Shown here: positions 1-8,418 of the stretch, one piece after another
Numbering within the stretch: position 1 is the stretch's first letter
Layout of the letters: the number at the start of each line of letters is the position of its first letter
DNA from: Hyphomicrobiales bacterium
Lineage (GTDB): Bacteria; Pseudomonadota; Alphaproteobacteria; Rhizobiales; Beijerinckiaceae
DNA: 33,413 nucleotides
Direction of reading: 5' to 3'
Assembly (NCBI GenBank): GCA_019247795.1
Contig: JAFBAK010000176.1
Coordinates: forward strand, 1 to 33,413
Position numbers and translations under genes: made by a program
The notes under the pieces: generated by a model
The model's database searches: none
The model's input: only the letters and a program-made list of their open reading frames with translations
Told to the model about the DNA's origin: nothing

Positions 1-182
1 GACATGTAATAGGTCGATTCACCCCCGATCTCGGGAGGCATCCAGCCGCGCGTATCGTCGCCGCGCTTCGGTTCCTCGACTTTCCACACGTCCGCGCCAA
101 GATCGGCAAGCGTCTGGGCGCACCAGGGGCCCGCCAGCACGCGCGACAGGTCGAGGACCTTGATCCCTTCGAGGGGAAACAT
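1..182 (-). CDS. CaiB/BaiF family (class III) CoA-transferase, N-terminal part, cut by the window edge
   Basis: The 60 visible residues begin [20 protein letters not shown] and continue with an [15 protein letters not shown] segment and a GGDDTRGW-like segment (seen as KRGDDTRGW). This is the hallmark N-terminus of family III CoA-transferases, which move CoA between carboxylic acids (carnitine, formyl, succinyl and bile-acid types). The start is certain: an in-frame TGA lies directly before the ATG at 182. The catalytic aspartate, normally near residue 170, lies outside the window, so the substrate cannot be guessed. The gene follows dksA on the same strand after 37 bases, with no clear Shine-Dalgarno sequence. 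Confidence 0.88.
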   Translation of the reverse strand, partial: MFPLEGIKVLDLSRVLAGPWCAQTLADLGADVWKVEEPKRGDDTRGWMPPEIGGESTYYM

Positions 183-219
183 TCAACAGACTTGGAGGAA
201 GAGGGCGGGGAGCACCCCG

Positions 220-636
220 TCAATCGTCCCGATGCACGCGCTCGGAGCGCTCATGACGCTCCTGCGCCTCGATCGAGAGCGTGGCGATGGGGCGTGCTTC
301 GAGCCGCTTGAGCGATATCGGCTCGCCGGTTTCCTCGCAATAACCATAGGTTCCGTCGTCGATCCGTGCGAGGGCCGCATCGATTTTGGCGATGAGCTTG
401 CGCTGCCGGTCTCGCGCACGAAGCTCGATCGAGCGATCGGTTTCGGTGGATGCCCGATCCGCAAGGTCCGGCAAGTGCTCGCGTTCGGACTGCAGTTGCT
501 GGAGTGTTTCGCGGCTTTCCCGCAGGATTTCGTCTCGCCACCTCCACAACTTGCGGCGGAAATATTCCCGCTGCCGCTCGTTCATGAAGGCTTCTCTGTC
601 CGATGGTTTGTACTCGTCGATGACCGCTTCGCGCAT
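220..636 (-). CDS. dksA: DksA-family RNA polymerase secondary-channel regulator, single-cysteine type
   Basis: This 138-residue protein carries a long charged coiled coil (about residues 22-95) followed by a small C-terminal globule with YGYC, TGEPISLKRLEARPIATLS and a short final helix. DksA binds the secondary channel of RNA polymerase and works with ppGpp to retune rRNA and amino-acid promoters. The coiled-coil tip residues equivalent to E. coli D71, D74 and A76 are present as D57, D60 and A62. Only the first of the four zinc-finger cysteines is kept (C100); the other three positions read T103, S121 and A124. This is common in alphaproteobacteria. An ATG at 636 is preferred over an in-frame TTG at 642. 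The residues before M18 (VIDEYKPSDREAF) match the N-terminal part usual in rhizobial DksA, so the later ATG is not the start. Confidence 0.9.
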   Translation of the reverse strand: MREAVIDEYKPSDREAFMNERQREYFRRKLWRWRDEILRESRETLQQLQSEREHLPDLADRASTETDRSIELRARDRQRKLIAKIDAALARIDDGTYGYCEETGEPISLKRLEARPIATLSIEAQERHERSERVHRDD

Positions 637-854
637 GCGCAACCCAATGACATCCGCTGTCGAGGACAGCCCCTGAAACCGCCGCGCTTATAGAGTGCTC
701 CGCGTGACTCGACAATGACTTATCGGAGGTATTTGGGAAGGTTTTTAAGCAAGGACGCCGCATGGCCGCCGCTATCGACGGCCCGGCATGGCATATCATC
801 CCAAATGATGAGTGCCCTTCGGCGGCCTCGGTCGAAAAGGGGGCAGCGCGCATC

Positions 855-2225
855 TCAGAACTGGAAATAGATGAACTCGTAATTCTGCTCGTTGCCGAGC
901 TCGAGCAGCAGAAGAACGACCGCGAGCGCGAGCGCGACCGCAAGACCCTTCGAGGGCCGCGCTTTCATGGCGATGTCATAGGCCGTGGGACCGATCATGG
1001 CGAAAGCGGCCGCAGGGACAAGCAAGCGCCATTTGAGCGCGCTTCCCAGGGGAGCGGCGCCCGCAAGGGTCAGATAGAGCTTCTCGGCCACCTCGAAGCT
1101 CGGCGCGCGAAACAACACCCAAGCGAGCACCACGAATAGCAGCGTCAGGGCCCATCCTACGAGGGCCGGCATGTGAAGGCCGGCCTTGCGCCACAAGACA
1201 CCAACGCCAAGCCCGAGCCCATGCACCAGGCCCCAGGCGACGAAGGTGAGCGCAGCGCCGTGCCACAATCCGCCGAGCGCCATGGTCACCAGAAGCGCCA
1301 GAAGCTGGCGTGCGAGCCCATGCCGATTGCCGCCGAGGGGAATGTAGAGATAATCGCGCAGAAATCGCGACAGCGTCATGTGCCAGCGCCGCCAGAAATC
1401 CGCGATGCTCGTCGCCCGGTAAGGGACGTTGAAGTTCTGCGGCAGACTGATGCCGAACATAAGCGCGATCCCCAGCGCCATATCGGTATAGCCGGAGAAG
1501 TCGAAGTATATCTGCAAGGTGAAGGCGAGCACGCCTTCCCAGGCCTGCATCACCGTGAGAGCTGCGTGCTCGGCAGCGAGATTGAAGATCGGGTTCGCGT
1601 AATTCGCGAGGCCGTCGCCGAAGATCGTTTTCTTCGCAAGACCGAAGGCGATGAGGATCAGGCCTCGGCCGAAGCGTTCTTGCCAGCCTTCCCCGAAGGC
1701 ACGCGCGTCGAACTGATGCATGACCTCCGACCAGCGCACCAAGGGGCCGGAGAGCACTTGCGGGAAAAAGGCGATGTAGAGCCCATAGCGGGTGAGGCCG
1801 TAGAGAGGAGCAATGCCGGCATCGAGGTCGGCGAGATACATGACGTGATGAAAGGTGAAGAAGGAAATGCCGAGCGGCAGGGCGAAACGAAGTTCCGGCA
1901 GATCGAGGCCGCCGATGGCATTGGCGAGCGCGGCGAAAAAACCCGCATATTTGAAGACGCCGAGCACCAGGAGGTTGGCGACAATGGCGAGCGGGAGAAC
2001 AAAGGTGGGGCGGCGCTTGCCGAAGAGGCGCGCGACGATCCAGTTGACGAGGATCGAGGCGACGATGAGCGGCACGAAGCGCCAATCCCAGTAGCCATAG
2101 AAGATGAGGGAGAGTGCCAGCAGGACCTGCAGGCGCAGAGGCGACGCATAACGCTCGGCGAGCGCCTGGATCAGGAGCGCGGCCGGAAGGAAGACGAGAA
2201 GGAACGGGAAGGAGTTGAACAGCAT
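855..2225 (-). CDS. MBOAT family membrane O-acyltransferase (AlgI-like)
   Basis: This 456-residue polytopic membrane protein matches the AlgI/PatA/DltB branch of membrane-bound O-acyltransferases, which carry acetyl groups across the membrane for addition to exopolysaccharide or peptidoglycan. Visible marks are the opening MLFNSFPFLLVFLP, the FYGYWDWRF segment after the second helix, GISFFTFHHVMYL, DFSGYTDMALG, NFNVPY, FWRRWHMTLS (H282) and GGLWHGA (H322). The last two histidines are the conserved active-site region of the family. AlgI-type genes usually sit beside an SGNH/AlgJ-like partner that does the final transfer; none is visible here, so the acceptor is unknown. It lies 82 bases after ycjF on the same strand and may be co-transcribed with it. 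Confidence 0.9.
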   Translation of the reverse strand: MLFNSFPFLLVFLPAALLIQALAERYASPLRLQVLLALSLIFYGYWDWRFVPLIVASILVNWIVARLFGKRRPTFVLPLAIVANLLVLGVFKYAGFFAALANAIGGLDLPELRFALPLGISFFTFHHVMYLADLDAGIAPLYGLTRYGLYIAFFPQVLSGPLVRWSEVMHQFDARAFGEGWQERFGRGLILIAFGLAKKTIFGDGLANYANPIFNLAAEHAALTVMQAWEGVLAFTLQIYFDFSGYTDMALGIALMFGISLPQNFNVPYRATSIADFWRRWHMTLSRFLRDYLYIPLGGNRHGLARQLLALLVTMALGGLWHGAALTFVAWGLVHGLGLGVGVLWRKAGLHMPALVGWALTLLFVVLAWVLFRAPSFEVAEKLYLTLAGAAPLGSALKWRLLVPAAAFAMIGPTAYDIAMKARPSKGLAVALALAVVLLLLELGNEQNYEFIYFQF

Positions 2226-2307
2226 GGCTGGCGTGGACGCGTGTCATGAGCCTTCGCTTCGCCCATGGGCACGGCTCCGCGCTGCATCGCGGAGGTCGCG
2301 TCAAAGG

Positions 2308-3372
2308 TCAATGGGGGTCGCGCTTCGATCTTCCTTCGTCCTTCACGCTCGCTTTCCGGATGAGAGCTCCGGCGACATCGGCAAGCTTGGGCGGGGCGAC
2401 CGCGGCGAACGGCAAGGGACGGCATGCCTGGATCGTCGCCAGGCCGACACGCGCGGTGAGCAAGCCATTGAGCACGCCCTCGCCGAGCTTTGCCGAAAGG
2501 CGCGAGGCGATGCCATGTCCGAGCACTTGCTGCACCAGGCTGTCGCCGACAGCCATACCGCCGGTGATGGCGAGATAGGAAAGCACGCGACGCATGAGCG
2601 CGAGAAAACCGAGAAGCCCCGGGCGCGACCCGTAGATTTCGCTCACCCGACGGATGAGCCAGATCGATTGACCGGCAACGAACAGAACGTCGAAAAGCGC
2701 GCGTGGCGCGAGCGCGGTGACGATCGAGACGCGCTGCGCCGAAGCGGCGACGAGGCGGCGTGCCTCGATGTCGAGTGGAAGGATGAGCTCACGCTCGGCG
2801 ACGGCGAGCCGATCCGCAGGATCGAGCACGTCTCGCTCGATCCCGGCAAGAAGGGCGCGCGCTCGCGCCGTCTCGGGCCTGTGTGCGTAAAGCCGCGCGA
2901 GCGTCGCGACGAAGGCCGCGGCCTTCGCGACATCGCGGCTGTCACGAAGCTTCGTCGCCTCTTCCCGCAATGCGGTGATGCGTCGCTGCCGCCAGATGGA
3001 GATCGCCTCGCGTCCGAGGAGGCCGAGAAGCGCGAGCGCCGCGAGGCCGGCAAGCACCGCCGCGACGCCGCCCAGCCAGGCATTTTCTTCGATAAGCGAA
3101 GCAATTGATCGCTCGATCACCGTGGAGAGGCCGATCAACACCAAACCGGAGAGCGAGGCGGCGAGGAGCCCACCCAACTTCATCAAGCGTCTTTGCCGGC
3201 CAGGTCCGAGGTTAGCCGCCTCCTCGGAAGGGTGATCTTCCGCGAGAGCCGGCTCGAGCGACCGATCGGGCGTGATCGCAAGCGCGCCGCGCGAGGCCGC
3301 AGCTTCCTCGAGAGAAGAGGGCCGATCCTCAACTTCCCGAAGACGAAAGGCACGGGGGCGATGAGACACCAT
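2308..3372 (-). CDS. ycjF: YcjF-like (TIGR01620/DUF697) inner-membrane protein
   Basis: The 354-residue product has a charged, arginine-rich N-terminus, two adjacent membrane segments (LGGLLAASLSGLVLIGLS near residue 70 and WLGGVAAVLAGLAALALLGL near residue 100), and a C-terminal DUF697-like region with further hydrophobic stretches (LGFLALMRRVLSYLAITGG). This is the layout of E. coli YcjF, a partner of the GTPase YcjX. In enterobacteria the pair belongs to the phage-shock regulon, though its biochemical role is unsettled. The ycjX gene lies 58 bases upstream on the same strand. No pspA or pspF gene is visible here, so phage-shock control is not shown. The family assignment is good; the function is not known. 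Confidence 0.85.
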   Translation of the reverse strand: MVSHRPRAFRLREVEDRPSSLEEAAASRGALAITPDRSLEPALAEDHPSEEAANLGPGRQRRLMKLGGLLAASLSGLVLIGLSTVIERSIASLIEENAWLGGVAAVLAGLAALALLGLLGREAISIWRQRRITALREEATKLRDSRDVAKAAAFVATLARLYAHRPETARARALLAGIERDVLDPADRLAVAERELILPLDIEARRLVAASAQRVSIVTALAPRALFDVLFVAGQSIWLIRRVSEIYGSRPGLLGFLALMRRVLSYLAITGGMAVGDSLVQQVLGHGIASRLSAKLGEGVLNGLLTARVGLATIQACRPLPFAAVAPPKLADVAGALIRKASVKDEGRSKRDPH

Positions 3373-3430
3373 CAGGGCCTCCTTCGGCCATCGTCACGAT
3401 CTTTGACGAAACTTCGGACGACGGCACGCT

Positions 3431-4876
3431 TCACGCCAAGCGATCGCCGATCAGGAATTCCAAAGCACGATCGAGACGAATATGGGGAGCGGTTCGTTCC
3501 TTCCCCAGCTCCATTTGAGATACAACAGGCGGGCGGAAGCGGATGAAGCGCAGATCGAGGCCGCGCTTCGCGTCGAGCGCAGCCTTCGGTTCCTGCGGTA
3601 GATCGCCGGGATAGATAGCCGCTTCGGCGACGCCGTCGAATACCTCCCCGTCGATCCTCTCGCCGGCCTCGGGAACGCCGACCACCGCCGGAAGCGTCGA
3701 GCGGCCTTCACGCACCGTCGCTTCTCGGGTGGCGCGCAAGGCTGCGAGAGCGAGCACATGCGTTTGCGCCCCGCGTTCTCGCGAGCGGCGAAAGGCGCGC
3801 TCGACGAGAAGCCCGAGGATCGCCTGCAAGCGATCATGGCTCGTGTGATGCAAGAGATCGGCCTTGGTCGCGGCAAAAAGCACCCGCTCGACGCGCGGCG
3901 CGAAGAGCGATGAGATGAGCGAGTTGCGGCCCACCCGGAACGCCGCCAGCACGTGATCGAGCGCCGCTTCGAGATCGGCAACCGCCCGCGCTCCCGCGTT
4001 GAGCGGCGTCAGGAGATCGACAAGCACGATCTGCCGATCAAGCCTTGCGAAGTGTTCCCGGAAGAACGGCAGGACCACATGGGTCTTGTAGGCTTCGAAA
4101 CGCTTTTCCATGAGCGCGGCGAGCGAGCCTTGCGGGGCCGTTCCGGCGTCGAGATCGAGCGGCGCGAAAGTCAGCGCCGGCGATCCTTCGAGATCGCCCG
4201 GCATGAGGAAGCGTCCCGGCGGCAAGAGCGACAACGCGTGAGGCTCGGTGCGCGCCGCGAGAAGGTAGCGGCGGAACGCGTCCGCCGCTACCATTGCCTG
4301 CGTCTCTGAGGCCTTGGCGCGGCCATCGAGCCTTGCTGCGACCGCAAGCCATTCTGCCGCAAGCGATGCTCGCGCGGGATCACGCGCCGCTGCGAGGCTC
4401 TGGCGGGAGAATTCAGCGTAACTCTCTTCGATCAGCGGCAGGTCGAGCAGCCATTCTCCTGGATAATCGACGATATCGACCGTGAGGCGGCGCGAACCGC
4501 GGAACAAGGAGGCGGCGCTCTCATACTCGATCTCGATCGACAATTCACTGATGCGCCGTGTCGATTCCGGCCAGCGCCGGTCAGCACCCCTCATCGCGGC
4601 AAGATTCTCCTCGTAAGGAAAGCGCGGCACCGCATCGTCCGGCTGCGAGGCGAGGCGCGTCTTGCCGATGCGCCCTTGCGCTTGCGCCATGAACATCGGC
4701 AGTCGCCCGCCGGCGACGAGCGCTTGCACGAGCGCGGTGATGAAGATCGTCTTTCCCGAGCGCGAGAGCCCGGTGACGCCGAGGCGCAGACGAGGCGACC
4801 ACCAGTTCGTCGCCGCCAGCGCGAGCGAACGTGCCGCGAGCAACGCCTCGTGATAAGCACTGCTGGCAGGCATCAT
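3431..4876 (-). CDS. ycjX: YcjX-like P-loop GTPase/nucleotide-binding protein
   Basis: The 481-residue product contains a Walker A loop GLSRSGKT at residues 36-43, a Walker B/DxxG-like VDIVDYPGEWLLDLPL near residue 133, IVLVDLLTPLNAG near residue 285, and a TKAD guanine-specificity motif (FAATKADLLHH). The sequence WWSPRLRLGVTGLSRSGKT is typical of the YcjX family. The protein is predicted soluble and is thought to act at the membrane with YcjF. The start is the first of two adjacent ATG codons, 13 bases after the sixA stop codon, which suggests a sixA-ycjX-ycjF operon. The family is clear; the cellular role is unknown. Confidence 0.9.
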   Translation of the reverse strand: MMPASSAYHEALLAARSLALAATNWWSPRLRLGVTGLSRSGKTIFITALVQALVAGGRLPMFMAQAQGRIGKTRLASQPDDAVPRFPYEENLAAMRGADRRWPESTRRISELSIEIEYESAASLFRGSRRLTVDIVDYPGEWLLDLPLIEESYAEFSRQSLAAARDPARASLAAEWLAVAARLDGRAKASETQAMVAADAFRRYLLAARTEPHALSLLPPGRFLMPGDLEGSPALTFAPLDLDAGTAPQGSLAALMEKRFEAYKTHVVLPFFREHFARLDRQIVLVDLLTPLNAGARAVADLEAALDHVLAAFRVGRNSLISSLFAPRVERVLFAATKADLLHHTSHDRLQAILGLLVERAFRRSRERGAQTHVLALAALRATREATVREGRSTLPAVVGVPEAGERIDGEVFDGVAEAAIYPGDLPQEPKAALDAKRGLDLRFIRFRPPVVSQMELGKERTAPHIRLDRALEFLIGDRLA

Positions 4877-4889
4877 CTCACGAACGCGT

Positions 4890-5417
4890 TCAGGCGCTGC
4901 CCTCGCCGCGCAAGCCTTTCGGCGTCACGAAGCGATCGAGCTTTGCAGAGCGCTGCGCGAGCTCGCGCCAGCTCTCCCCCGAAAGATCGAGCACGGCGAG
5001 ACCCGAAGTCGGGAATTTCGTCCGCATCCGAGCGAGCGCATAGCGATCGCCATGCCCGGCAAGGAGATGCGCGAGATCGGCGAGGCCGGGATTGTGCCCG
5101 ATGAGCAGAACCTCTTTGGCTTCGTCCGGCGCCTCGGCGATGACGCTCGCGAGCCCCCCTGCCGAGGCTTCGTAGAGGCGCGGTTCGAACCGCAGGTTCG
5201 GCACGGAGCCGAGGCCCTGAAGCAGAAGATCCCAGGTTTGCCGCGTCCGTGCCGAGGTCGATACCAGCGCGAGGTCGGGCAAGAGCATTTCTCGTTGCAG
5301 ATAAGCTCCCATGAGACGCGCATCCGCCGAGCCTCTCGGCGCGAGCGGCCGCTCATGGTCGGCGACCCCCGCCGGCCGGGCTGATTTCGCATGGCGAAGC
5401 AGAAGCAGGCGCTTCAA
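4890..5417 (-). CDS. sixA: SixA-like histidine phosphatase (phosphoglycerate mutase fold)
   Basis: This 175-residue protein opens MKRLLLLRHAKS, the RHG-type catalytic motif with phospho-accepting H9. It has STSARTRQTW in the middle and a second catalytic-type histidine in LLIGHNPGL. These features and the short length fit the SixA branch, which removes phosphate from phosphohistidine on signalling or phosphotransfer proteins. The start is inferred to be TTG at 5417, because no ATG or GTG lies just before the conserved beta strand and an AAGGG Shine-Dalgarno sits about 8 bases upstream. A longer frame runs to 5684 but has no family-like sequence before this point. The target is unknown; no HPt or PTS gene is nearby. 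Confidence 0.85.
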   Translation of the reverse strand: MKRLLLLRHAKSARPAGVADHERPLAPRGSADARLMGAYLQREMLLPDLALVSTSARTRQTWDLLLQGLGSVPNLRFEPRLYEASAGGLASVIAEAPDEAKEVLLIGHNPGLADLAHLLAGHGDRYALARMRTKFPTSGLAVLDLSGESWRELAQRSAKLDRFVTPKGLRGEGSA

Positions 5418-5517
5418 GACGACACCCTTCGAGAACGCAGTTGAAGCAAGGCGGAGGATTTTCTCGCTATCCCAGCCGCATCTTGCCCCATCCTGCGGGC
5501 CAATTCTCGGCGCCTGG

Positions 5518-6483
5518 TCACGGCGGCGTCCCGCCGGCGAGTGCCTTAGCGGCAAGCGGGCGATCGATATTGCCGCCCGAAAGGATGACGGCAAGGTTCG
5601 CGCCGCGCCGTCTCCCCTTGTCTTTGGCGAGCGCCGCGATCGCGGCAGCGCCCGCGCCTTCAGCGAGGTTGTGCGTGTCCTCATGGAGGATCCGGATCGC
5701 TTCGGCGATCTCGTCCTCGCTCACCTCGATGATGCCGGCTGCGCCTTTCCGGATGGTCGCGAGAGCCCGCGCATCCGGCACCCGAACCGCGATGCCGTCC
5801 GCGAAGGTCGAGACGGAATTCACCGGCACGACGTGCCCGGCATCGAAGGAGAGGCGATAGGCGTTGGCGCGCTCCGGCACGACGCCGACAATACGCGTCG
5901 AAAGCTGCATCGCGTCACGCACCGCGATGAGGCCGCAGATACCCGAACCCATGCCGATCGGCGCATAAAGCGTGTCGATATCGCGGTGCGCGCTGAAGAG
6001 CTCGAGCGCGTAGGTCGCGACACCCTTGACGAGGTCGGGCGCGAAGGAGTGCACGAACTCGAAGCCGCGTTCGCTCGCGATCTTCGCGGCCGCCTCTGCC
6101 GCATCGTCGAAATCCTTGCCGACCTCGATGAGCTCGGCGCCGAGCGCCCGCATCGCCGCGTTCTTCTCGACCGAGTTTCCGAAAGGTGCGACGATGGTCA
6201 CCGGTACGTCGAAAATCCGGCCGGCGAACGCAAGGCTCTGGCCGTGATTGCCGCGCGTCGCGCTGACGATGCCCTTGACATGCGGGCGCTCGCGCTTGAG
6301 CCGTTCCACGTACACGACGCCGCCGCGCAGTTTGAAAGCGCCGGTCGGCGTATGGTTCTCATGCTTCACGACGACGCTCGCATCGAAACGTGCGCCAAGA
6401 AGCGGCCAGACATGCTGGGGCGTCGGCGGCATGTGGCGGCGCACCATCGCCGCGGCTTCCTCGATCTCGGCGAGCGTGAACAT
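5518..6483 (-). CDS. PLP-dependent threonine/serine dehydratase (fold type II)
   Basis: The 321-residue product has the PLP lysine in PTGAFKLRGG (K51), the phosphate/substrate loop TRGNHGQSL, a glycine-rich IGMGSGICGL segment and the C-terminal SGGNID that contacts the pyridine ring. The family deaminates threonine or serine to 2-oxobutyrate or pyruvate, or racemises serine. There is no C-terminal ACT domain, so it resembles the short catabolic or amidase-associated type rather than the full-length, isoleucine-inhibited IlvA. The asparagine loop is TRGNHGQ instead of the usual SxGNHAQG, which may shift the substrate. The ATG at 6483, with AGAGGG about 6 bases upstream, is preferred over a TTG two codons earlier. 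It ends 100 bases before sixA. Confidence 0.87.
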   Translation of the reverse strand: MFTLAEIEEAAAMVRRHMPPTPQHVWPLLGARFDASVVVKHENHTPTGAFKLRGGVVYVERLKRERPHVKGIVSATRGNHGQSLAFAGRIFDVPVTIVAPFGNSVEKNAAMRALGAELIEVGKDFDDAAEAAAKIASERGFEFVHSFAPDLVKGVATYALELFSAHRDIDTLYAPIGMGSGICGLIAVRDAMQLSTRIVGVVPERANAYRLSFDAGHVVPVNSVSTFADGIAVRVPDARALATIRKGAAGIIEVSEDEIAEAIRILHEDTHNLAEGAGAAAIAALAKDKGRRRGANLAVILSGGNIDRPLAAKALAGGTPP

Positions 6484-6687
6484 GATCAACCCTCTACTCG
6501 CGCTCGTGTTTTCTGGACGGTTTCATCTGCCTTTAAGCTTCCATGGCGTCGGTAAAAATCGCGGCATCTCGTCGGATGTGCTGTCGATGACGGAGCATTC
6601 TTTTGAGCGCGGCCCATGGCGCTTCGCCTTGCGCTCTCGCATATACAGCCTGCTTCTCTTCGCAAAGGCCAGAGTTTCTCGAAGCCC

Positions 6688-7461
6688 ATGACCTCATCTT
6701 CGCCGCCGGCGATTCTAGCCGAAAACCTCACCAAGACCTATGACCGCGTCACCGCCGTGGACGCGCTGAGCTTTCGGGTCGAGACCGGCAGTGTCGTCGG
6801 CCTGCTCGGGGGTAATGGGGCCGGCAAGACCACCACCCTGGCGATGATCATGGGGCTGACGACGCCGACCGCCGGAGCGGTCAAGGTGTTCGGCGCCGAT
6901 ATGGCGCGCGAGCGATGGAAAGTGCTCCACCGGATCAATTTCGAAAGCCCATACGCCGATCTGCCGCACCGGCTGACCGTGCGCCAGAATCTTGTGGTGT
7001 TCGGCAAGCTCTACGGCGTGCCCAAATTGAAGACGCGCATCGAGGAGCTCGCCGAGGCTCTCGACCTCACGCAGTTTCTCGATCGTCGCACCGGGCAGAT
7101 TTCGGCCGGCCAGAAGACGCGCGCCGCACTCGCCAAAGCGCTCATCAACGAGCCCGACCTTTTGCTTCTCGACGAGCCGACCGCCTCGCTCGACCCCGAC
7201 ACGGCCGATTGGGTGCGTGGCCATCTCGAGGAGTTCCGCCGCCGTCGCCGCGCAACCATCCTGCTCGCTTCCCACAACATGGGCGAGGTCGAGCGACTCT
7301 GCGACCGCGTCATCATCATGCGAACCGGCCACATCGTGCACAATGAGCCACCCGATGCACTGATTGCCCGCTACGGTCGCGAGACGCTCGAGGAAGTGTT
7401 TCTCGACGTGGCGCGCGGCCGGAGCGCCGGTGCGCGGGTGGAGAGCATGGCGGCGCCATGA
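6688..7461 (+). CDS. ABC-2 type exporter, ATP-binding subunit
   Basis: This 257-residue ATPase has Walker A GGNGAGKT (residues 41-48), Walker B LLLLDEPT (158-165), a D-loop SLDPD and an H-loop SHNM. The signature is ISAGQ (138-142) rather than LSGGQ, and the Q-loop region reads INFESPYADLPHRLT, with no glutamine at the usual place. From memory both changes mark a known subfamily of ABC-2 exporters, so they do not imply inactivity. The ATG at 6688 is chosen because the conserved domain starts a few residues later; an ATG at 6616 would add 24 unconserved residues. The gene overlaps the permease by 4 bases (ATGA), showing translational coupling. The substrate is unknown. Confidence 0.88.
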   Translation: MTSSSPPAILAENLTKTYDRVTAVDALSFRVETGSVVGLLGGNGAGKTTTLAMIMGLTTPTAGAVKVFGADMARERWKVLHRINFESPYADLPHRLTVRQNLVVFGKLYGVPKLKTRIEELAEALDLTQFLDRRTGQISAGQKTRAALAKALINEPDLLLLDEPTASLDPDTADWVRGHLEEFRRRRRATILLASHNMGEVERLCDRVIIMRTGHIVHNEPPDALIARYGRETLEEVFLDVARGRSAGARVESMAAP

Positions 7462-8312
7462 ACGACGCGCCGACCCGCTCCGATTCGATGGCGCCGCCCC
7501 TTCGCTCCGCTGCACTCGATTTCTCCGCCGCGCGCGTCATGGCCATGATCCAGAGGCACCTCTACCTTTTGGGCTCATCGCCCGTGCGCCTCATCGACCT
7601 CGCCTATTGGCCGACCGTCCAGCTCCTGACCTGGAGCTTCCTTCAGCTTTACGTGGGCCGCACCTCGCAATTGCCGGTGCTCGCCGCCGGAACACTGATC
7701 GGCGGCATTCTCCTCTGGGACGTGCTGTTTCGCGGCCAGCTCGGTTTCTCGATGAGCTTTCTCGAGGAGGTATGGTCGCGCAATCTCGGCCATCTCCTGA
7801 TGAGCCCGTTGCGGCCTAGCGAGTTCGTCGCCTCGCTGATGATCATGAGCATTCTTCGGTTGATGATCGGCCTCGTACCGGCCGTGCTGATCGCCACGAC
7901 CTTTTTCGGCTTCGATATCAAGACGCTGAGCTTCGCGATCCCATTCCTCTTCGTCAACCTCATGCTGACCGCCTGGAGCGTCGGTCTCGTCACTTCCGGT
8001 CTCATCCTGCGAAACGGGCTTGCGGCTGAAACCATCGCCTGGAGCGCCATGTTCGCGATGATGCCCTTCGCCTGCATTTCCTATCCGGTCTCGACCTTGC
8101 CCGCCTGGCTCCAGCCGATCGCCTGGACCTTGCCGCCGACTTACGTCTTCGAGGCGATGCGCGCCATGCTGATCGCCAAGACCTTCCGTCTCGACCTCCT
8201 GATCGAGTCGCTGGCGCTCAATCTCGTGTGGATCGCGCTCGGCGCCTTCGCGTTCCGGGCGCTGCTCGCGAGCGCGCGGCGCGCGGGCTCATTGCTCTCG
8301 ATGGGGGAGTAG
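7458..8312 (+). CDS. ABC-2 type exporter, permease subunit
   Basis: The 284-residue membrane protein has a cytosolic N-terminus and about six hydrophobic segments, among them LAAGTLIGGILLWDVLF, LMIGLVPAVLIATTFFGF, IPFLFVNLMLTAWSVGL and LALNLVWIALGAFAFRAL. The segment PFACISYPVSTLPAWLQ followed by LPPTYVFEAMR is the typical ABC-2 (NodJ/DrrB-like) loop before the last helix. Its ATG overlaps the end of the ATPase gene, so the two form one transporter. Candidate cargo includes lipids, polysaccharide precursors or drugs; nothing in the sequence decides. No accessory membrane-fusion gene is present. Confidence 0.87.
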   Translation: MNDAPTRSDSMAPPLRSAALDFSAARVMAMIQRHLYLLGSSPVRLIDLAYWPTVQLLTWSFLQLYVGRTSQLPVLAAGTLIGGILLWDVLFRGQLGFSMSFLEEVWSRNLGHLLMSPLRPSEFVASLMIMSILRLMIGLVPAVLIATTFFGFDIKTLSFAIPFLFVNLMLTAWSVGLVTSGLILRNGLAAETIAWSAMFAMMPFACISYPVSTLPAWLQPIAWTLPPTYVFEAMRAMLIAKTFRLDLLIESLALNLVWIALGAFAFRALLASARRAGSLLSMGE

Positions 8313-8403
8313 TCCCTTCGCAGCCAGCGATGCGACAACGAATTTTTAGCCTCTCGCGTGTCACAATTCTGCAAAGCGGCTCTCTGGAAAATGCAGAGCT
8401 CTT

Positions 8404-8418
8404 TGTTGCAATGCGACA
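8404..8418. promoter_or_regulatory. Inverted repeat, candidate PhaR-type operator upstream of phaZ
   Basis: TGTTGCA-A-TGCGACA is a near-perfect inverted repeat (6 of 7 positions pair around a central A). It lies 86 bases before phaZ and overlaps a likely -35 box. TGC/GCA-rich dyads are the known targets of PhaR, the repressor that senses PHB granules in alphaproteobacteria. A further copy of the half-site TGCGACA occurs at 8331-8337. The match to PhaR is inference, not proof. Confidence 0.45.

Noticed and set aside
1173-2249. Long plus-strand open frame (358 codons) opposite the MBOAT gene
   Set aside because: It is antisense to a clear family protein, has a charged low-complexity translation with no motif, and is explained by GC-rich codon bias on the other strand.
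5170-5200. GGTTCGAACC sequence resembling a tRNA T-arm
   Set aside because: It lies inside the sixA coding sequence and no acceptor, D or anticodon arms can be formed around it.
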